Source: Cycas panzhihuaensis (Eukaryota; Cycadophyta). From it: a stretch of DNA of 64,000 bases. Where the stretch lies: contig CM041465.1 in assembly GCA_023213395.1 (NCBI GenBank), positions 214,651,741 to 214,715,740 on the forward strand. The letters are read 5' to 3'. This document shows positions 58,532 to 64,000 of the stretch, one piece after another (position 1 is the stretch's first letter; every line of letters begins with the position of its first letter). A model generated the notes under the pieces. It made no database searches and was not told the origin of the DNA. It worked only from the letters and a program-made list of their open reading frames with translations. The position numbers and the translations under genes are program-made.

Positions 58532-59021
58532 TTACTCACAGGAGACAACCTTCATTTGTCCATTATGGACAAATTTAAGTTGCCCCCAACGGGTGGAACA
58601 CACAGCTCCCATTTGGTCAAGCCATGGTCGACCCAGAAGTAAGTTGTAATCAACATCGACATCAAGGACGACAATGCCTGTGAACGGCGCCTTGTCCTCG
58701 AGGGTAAGGGTATCGAGACGCATCCTAAGGGAGTCTTCGCCACCGTCATAACTCGACAACGCCATGGAATGGGTTCCATATGAGACACCAAGCTCTTGCA
58801 TAACGCCGCAAGGGCATGGTATCGATTTTAAGAACCATTGTCCACGACGGTTCTTCTAACGCATACCGAGTATCTATAGTAATAGTGAAAGGGAAATTCC
58901 ATTGGTGTTCCCTTCCACTAGAAGCGGGAAGATCTCTGGGATCGAAGGAGATAACAGGTTCGCCGCTTGGGGTTGTACCCAAGGCATGAACGGATGCGTC
59001 ATTCGACCCAAGAGCTTCCAA
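58532..59021 (-). pseudogene. gypsy aspartic protease of element B
   Basis: PVISFDPRDLPASS and TITIDT lead to VDNGS, the active site, which is followed at once by a TAA where A continues SVNAMPAHML. A frameshift then leads to 58801-58532: LGVSYGTHSMALSSYDGGED and VVLDVDVDYNLLLGRPWLDQ, the second half of the fold. A reader of A and B together sees that the same domain is intact in A and broken exactly at the active site in B. Confidence 0.8.
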
Positions 59022-59030
59022 GAGGAGCGC

Positions 59031-61616
59031 TCATTGCTCTGGGCAACTTCTCAAGACGTCCATGATGGACATCCCGGCAGCCATAGTAAGAAGCTCTTCG
59101 ACTACGGAGAAAGGCTTACCCCTCCTTGTGAGTTGGGTAAGAGCTCTCCTAAAGTCGAATCGACCGGGGCGAACGAGAATACTCTTGGGAAGCGCAGGAA
59201 TCTCTGGAGGAGTAGCTTCCAGAGGGGGATCGAGCTGCGAGGTAGACGCGGAGGCACCTATTGCCTCCTTCGTGGCTTGAGACCGGGTTAAAGCATAAAG
59301 AGGAGTGGTCTCAAGCATTTGGATCACCTTCTTTCCCTTGTTACGAGATCGCGAAGGTGATGGAGCACGGCGGTCAGGGGAGCGCGAAGGGGAAGGTGAC
59401 ATTCGCACACCCTTCCCTCTACCATGCGAAGGGCGAGAATCGTGAGACCTTTCCTGATTCTGATTGTTCCTTTGCTGAACAACATGACCACGTTCCCCAT
59501 GCTTGGGGAACGGGTCCCTATGAACGAGTTGATCGAGGTTAGGCCTCGATGCCTGCCTAGGGGACGAATCACACGGCAGGGCATCGCGTGGGTGCTGTGC
59601 CCGGCAATGCGAATCGTCATGGAAACACTCCCCGTGGATGGAACACCACCTCTTCTCAAGGGGAGGATCGATCCTCCTTGCTTGAGAAGGCTGGGTGTTA
59701 CCCCCTTTGGGGGGCATCGCACGAGAAGTCTGTTGAACAGGTTTATGAGAGGTTGGCGATGAAGGAGGTTGTAGTTTTAACTCCTTCATCGTTCGCTCAA
59801 ACGAGCGAATCGCAGAGGTAAGAGGATCTAGGGTCCTCTCAGTCCAATGAGAGGCAGACCTAGCGGGCTGCGAAGGTTTGGTTTCCTTCGCTGGAGGAGG
59901 CACCTCGCGACGTTGTGAGGGCTTAGGAGGTTTCTTGAGTCCAGCTTGGATCTCAATGGCCTCCAACGCCAAGCACCTCGTGATCGCGGAGTCACATGTA
60001 GTTGCCCCCATCTTGAGGACTTCTACATGCACTTCGGGGTGAAGTGCGTTGACAAAGAGATCCCGCTTCAACTCCTCAGGCAACATGGCCTTGGTGGAGT
60101 GAAGAAGATCGTGAAAGCGTCGCACAAAGTCACGATTCATCTCGTCGTGACCTTACTTAAGCGACATAAGCGCCTTCATTCCGCTTTCGAATGGGTGGGC
60201 CACGTCAAAATAATTGACGAACTCATCCACCAATTGCTGGAACGAAGATATCGAATGAGCAGGAAGGCGATAAAACCACTTGAGGGTGTCGCCCTACAAG
60301 GACCGCAGAAATAGATTCATAAGGATGTGGTCGTAAGCCCAATAATCGATGCACGCCATAGAGAAGCTGCGTACATGCTCAGTTGGGTCTTGCGATGAAG
60401 TCCCGTCGAATTTGGGAACTTCAGGAGGGTGAGGCGGCAGGTTGGTCCTTAGAGCCTCAACAGACAATGGCATCGACCTATAGTCCACGAAAGGACGTGT
60501 CCTCGCTTGGGCTAATGGATCGACGACTGGCAAAGGAATGGATGGGGGTGGTAAATCCATCCCTCCTTGGGAAAACACCCCTTGTTGGAAAGGGGGTTGC
60601 GGGTAGACACTCTGGAAAGGAGGCATGCTCCCTTGCGATGACGCAGCAACGGGAGTTGCACTAGACGATGGAAACGAAGGGTGAGGGACCGGGTTTTGCC
60701 CATATGGGCCACCCGTAGGTGGTGCAATCCCATATGGGTGCAACGGGTCTACCCCATAAACAGGGAGATGGTTTCCCCTAACTTGCCCCCACGGTTGAGA
60801 CGTGTAACCTGGGGGCACGTAAAGGGAAGGACCACCAGTAGAGTTTGGAACGTATGTAGGAGTAGGTCCTACATAGCTAACGGCGGCAGCGCTAGTAAGA
60901 CCCCAAGGCCTACTAGGGAACACATGTGCCACATTCGAAGGTGGCGCTTGCATTTGACTCGGGAGTGGCATGCTGACCCCAAGTTGGGGAAAGGACACGC
61001 CACAAGCGGGTCCTGAAGAGGTAAGACCACGGTTAGAAATGGGCGGCGCAACGCTTGCCCTGTGAGTCGGGGTAGACACGGCATAGGACAAGTGTGCGCG
61101 GGTAGAGGCATCAATCATTGTAGAAGGTGCGGGGATGGATGAGGAAGATGCTACGTTGCGCAACACTTCTTCAAACCATGTAGGATGCGGCTGACGGTGA
61201 GTTGCTCGGAAATACTGGCTAAGCGCCTCGACTACGTCAGCGGGAGGGGTATCCTCGTAGCCATACGAAGTCGACGGGATCTCAAAAGTAGGTGATCCCT
61301 TATGACGCTCCTCATAAGGCTCACCCGTGGGATGGTGAGTCTCATGAGGAGCTGAATCTTCCGCTGCATAGGCGGAAGGGCGAAAGTCATCAGGATGGAA
61401 TTGGTCATCAGGATAGTAGATGGAATCATCGCCCTCATGGGTGGATTCCGAAATAGATGCGAGGAACTCTTGAGTTCCCGAGGTCATGGCATGATAAGCC
61501 CAATCGGACGGGTAACCTTCCATTGTCGAAACGGGGTTCGACGACGGAAGGGAACGAGGCGATTGGTCCTCTAACAATGGTGGCAAACCTCGCAAGCAAC
61601 GCGAGAAACGTCGCAT
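59031..61616 (-). pseudogene. gag of Tat-like element B
   Basis: First Met of the frame at 61616 (MRRFSRCLRGLPPLLEDQSP). Acidic N-terminal stretch, Pro/Gly/Tyr-rich middle, then the Gag core (CIDYWAYDHILMNLFLRSL). TAG at 60294-60296 replaces the Gln of A's SLQGDALKWFY, and a TAA follows near 60157 in LK-GHDEMN where A has Gln. The frame 60140-59031 continues with LFVNALHPEVHVEVLKMGAT, the zinc finger RWCSIHGECFHDDSHC (C-x2-H-x4-H-x4-C), an Arg/Ser-rich tail and MDVLRSCPEQ. Removing the two transitions would leave one colinear frame. Confidence 0.85.
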
Positions 61617-61786
61617 GCAACGCCTTTGCGAGCGTTGTTAGAAGAAACAAAAAAGCAGAAAAGAAGGAAAGTGGAGCGTGCACGTTGGGGTTGCCCAACT
61701 GAAAGCACGAAACAAGAAACTACCTAGAGGCAAGAACACCAACGGAAGAGAGGAGCGAATTTAGCTTCCTAATCGGGCCCCTCAAA
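61617..61786 (-). promoter_or_regulatory. Short leader of element B
   Basis: About 170 bp between primer-binding site and gag ATG, without open frame of note. A has the same layout (43229-43383). Confidence 0.6.
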
Positions 61787-61797
61787 GATGGTCGCCA
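61787..61797 (-). promoter_or_regulatory. Primer-binding site of element B
   Basis: TGGCGACCATC follows the 5' LTR end (GCGTTTCA) directly on the coding strand. It begins with the TGG complementary to tRNA CCA ends; tRNA identity not determined. Confidence 0.65.
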
Positions 61798-64000
61798 TGA
61801 AACGCTCTCACGGGCGTGATCCCACGCCTAGCAAAGGGATATAAAAGCACTACACTAACTAGGCTAGGCAATGAGGATCTCACCACAGACGCCCGCGGCG
61901 CTGCAGCATGTGTTCGGATCGCAAGGTGCCTCGTTGCTTCCGGTGCAGCCGTAAAACAAGGCCTTCCTACCCTTCCTGATGGCCGGAAGGAAAGGGAAGC
62001 CTTGCGGCTTCTCAAGGTAATGAGAAGGCAACGGGGGCAACTAATCTAACGCGCAAAACGGATGTGGCTAAGGGCACAATATAAATGGGCTTTCTACACC
62101 TATGCTATGTAAAGTAAGAGAATAGTGCAAGAAAGCAAATGCAAAGAAAATATTATTTTCCCCCTTTTTCTTTATGTTCTTTTATCCTTTCTTATCTATT
62201 CGTGCAAATGCAAAAGGCAAAATAGCATAAAAGGAAACACGAAGAAACGAGAGGAATACCCTGATCCCAAGGCTCGAGTAGAAAATGCGACTAATCTCGC
62301 TAGGTTCCGCCCCTCTTCTCCTTTCTCCACGCATGCAACGCCTCGACGGTGGAAAGGGGGTTCACTTACCTCCCTCGAGCATGCGAAACTAAATGAAACG
62401 AAGGATGAAAAAGAAAGTCGCAACTAAAGAAGAGAAATACCGTGTGAGAGCTAACCGGCAGCGGGTCCACCTCACGCACCACTCCTACCAACGCGATCCT
62501 ACGAACAAGCATGAAAAGCACCTTCCTCTTGGAAGAGAAGCTACAAAATACACTAGGAGATATATGTATATATATACAAAAGTGAGATCAGTTGAAACTA
62601 AGCACTAAACTATGCATTAGAATGTAGCAAAGCGAAACGAAAGTGCACAAGAAACTCTCACACTACCAAATACCACAAACACACAGGATGGGACTGAGTA
62701 TAGCCTCGGGATGGCTAACTCACCCACAGGAGGTCTTCAAAGAACTCGGGAAAGACACACCGGGTGGTAACAAGGTGGATGTGGATTATCTCAAACCGGT
62801 CGGGATGCCCTGGCCAAAGTCCCCTAAACTTCCTTGACTCGTTCCTTAAGAAAGCATGTATGGCAAGGGGAAGAGGACAAGGGATAGAACCCTTGGGGAG
62901 AAGGACGGCAATGGGGATGTAACCCCCTACCTCCCTCGAATCCTCGTGTATATGCCCTTGCACTGGCTGACTAAGGAAAGAGTAAAGGAGGGCCTTGGAG
63001 AAAATGGAAGGGCTCCAAGGAAAAATACCGGGAGAGTGGCTTTGGTTCAAGATAACATTACAGGGTAGCTATGGCTAATGGTGATCACTTTCATTTAGAA
63101 GTAAAAGAGAGAAAACAAGAGAAATGAATGGACTACTTGTTAGTAAAAACAAGAAAATTACAAATATAGACAAGGGATCGCAAGTAAAAAAAAAGAAAAG
63201 GAAGTGTAAGTACAAAAAAATAAGAAATTGCAAGTGAAAACTAAGGGGTACCTTGTGTAGAGAGACTAGGTATGATTTCTGCCACTTGGGACAGCAGCAA
63301 TGGAGGCCAAACAAGGGCCGGTTATGAGCATTTCCTACTGGGGTTCGAATGCAAGGGGCTCCCTACAAAGTTGGAGCTGTGAAGTAAGTCTTTGGGGCAG
63401 CTTCTTGGTTGAAGGAGTCCCTTGAATCTCCGAAAGCACCGCAAGGGGAATAAAGCTGGCTATGGAGAGTAGTAAGGGGCAGCAATGGCCCTACAAAATC
63501 CACTGATGGCAGCCTGGTTCACCCTCCTCAGTTGCTGTGCATGAAGTTGTTTGCTTTCTGTGTGTTTTCCTGTGTGTAGTCCCTTGGAAAATTCTCTTGG
63601 AAGTTTGAAAAATGGGCAAAAAGTCCTGAAAATGGGGAGGAAAATTCCCTTTATCCCCTGTTCATAGCATGTGAACATTGGGGATGTCAGGGCGTCTCCA
63701 ATCGAACGAAGCCATGCGCGCTGTGAAAAAGTGGAAATCGTCATGGTTCTCTTTTTTAAATTTCAAACAACAGATTACCAAGAACTCATGGCATCGCTTT
63801 AGTTTACCGCCAGACGTACCGAAACTAAAAAGAGAAAACAAGCAAAGAAAATCAGTTTTGAGGCAAAACAAAACCAACCATGGGTTAAATCACCGAGGGA
63901 ATGCCGAGCAAAGGGCAAGTCCCCAAAATAACCCAAAAAGTCCTAACTAAGGATTGAGTTTGACTTAGAAAAGACGGCAACATAGACAACATGTCGCAGC
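61798..64000 (-). repeat. 5' LTR of Tat-like element B, cut by window end
   Basis: TGAAACGCTCTCACGGG onward, matching 50581-52800 with substitutions and small indels; about 350 bp should lie outside the window. Confidence 0.9.

Larger units (their letters stand above)
20076..64000 (+). mobile_element. Ty1/copia element C (Tork/TNT1-like), split by nested insertions, runs off the window
   Basis: The 5' LTR lies at 20076-20520 and gag starts at 20658. Its gag is cut at 21200 by element D and resumes at 46239. Protease, integrase, RT and RNase H follow to 49660, with a polypurine tract and then a 3' LTR at 49712. That LTR is itself interrupted by an insert (about 49815-50455) and by Tat-like element B at 50581, so its end lies beyond the window. 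Own sequence is only about 4.9 kb. Gag and integrase wording (IENFNGQNFELWKLK-like start, YEYCTYGK-N--SFP) points to the Tork lineage. A stop interrupts nearly every domain. Confidence 0.85.
50581..64000 (-). mobile_element. Tat-like Ty3/gypsy element B, near complete, runs off the window
   Basis: Left (3') LTR 50581-53132, internal 53133-61797, right (5') LTR from 61798, of which 2203 bp is in the window. Internal order on the minus strand: primer-binding site, gag, protease, RT, native RNase H, integrase, hairpin, B-specific segment, aRNH, polypurine tract. The left target site would be tattg. Every gene is damaged, yet the domains are well preserved and GC-richer than the host DNA, so B is comparatively young. 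Confidence 0.92.

Noticed and set aside
61782-62049. Small open frames on both strands at the right LTR of B
   Set aside because: They are LTR sequence, not conserved in frame between the four related LTRs.

Overview
The window comes from a large, repeat-dominated nuclear genome of a land plant, probably a seed plant. No cellular gene, rRNA, tRNA or CRISPR array is supported. What can be read is a stack of LTR retrotransposons of different ages: Ty1/copia elements and a small Ty3/gypsy element, all AT-rich and full of stops, and two younger, GC-richer Ty3/gypsy elements of the Tat type. The sequence does not fix the species.

Layout. 1-10175: old AT-rich DNA with a decayed Tat-like integrase (5667-6253) and its tail minisatellite, a short LTR-like relic, and a minus-strand plant-mobile-domain-like pseudogene (7240-8657). 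10176-19880: copia element E, + strand, both LTRs present, with an extra LTR relic inside. 20076 to beyond 64000: copia element C (Tork/TNT1-like), + strand. C is interrupted in gag by copia element D (21201-46233, 5-bp target duplication caaaa). D is in turn interrupted by gypsy element G in its leader (21664-28115) and by Tat-like element A in its 3' LTR (35083-45987, minus strand). C's 3' LTR holds an AT-rich insert near 49815-50455 and Tat-like element B (50581 to beyond 64000, minus strand). The order of insertion is therefore C, then D, then G and A, with B separately into C.

How the parts work together. B carries gag, aspartic protease, RT, a native RNase H lacking its first catalytic Asp, and integrase. 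After about 1.1 kb it has a second, archaeal-type RNase H (aRNH) as its own ATG-started frame just before the 3' LTR. A is a close relative that lost RT, native RNase H and integrase but kept gag, protease and the aRNH, so it looks like a non-autonomous partner of B-type elements. Both carry a 57-bp imperfect hairpin between the integrase end (or deletion scar) and the aRNH. Related 30-bp units are expanded into minisatellites behind the old integrase relic and at the very start of the window.

Every coding region carries stops, frameshifts or catalytic substitutions, many explicable as C-to-T or G-to-A changes at methylated sites, so every copy here looks dead as an autonomous element.
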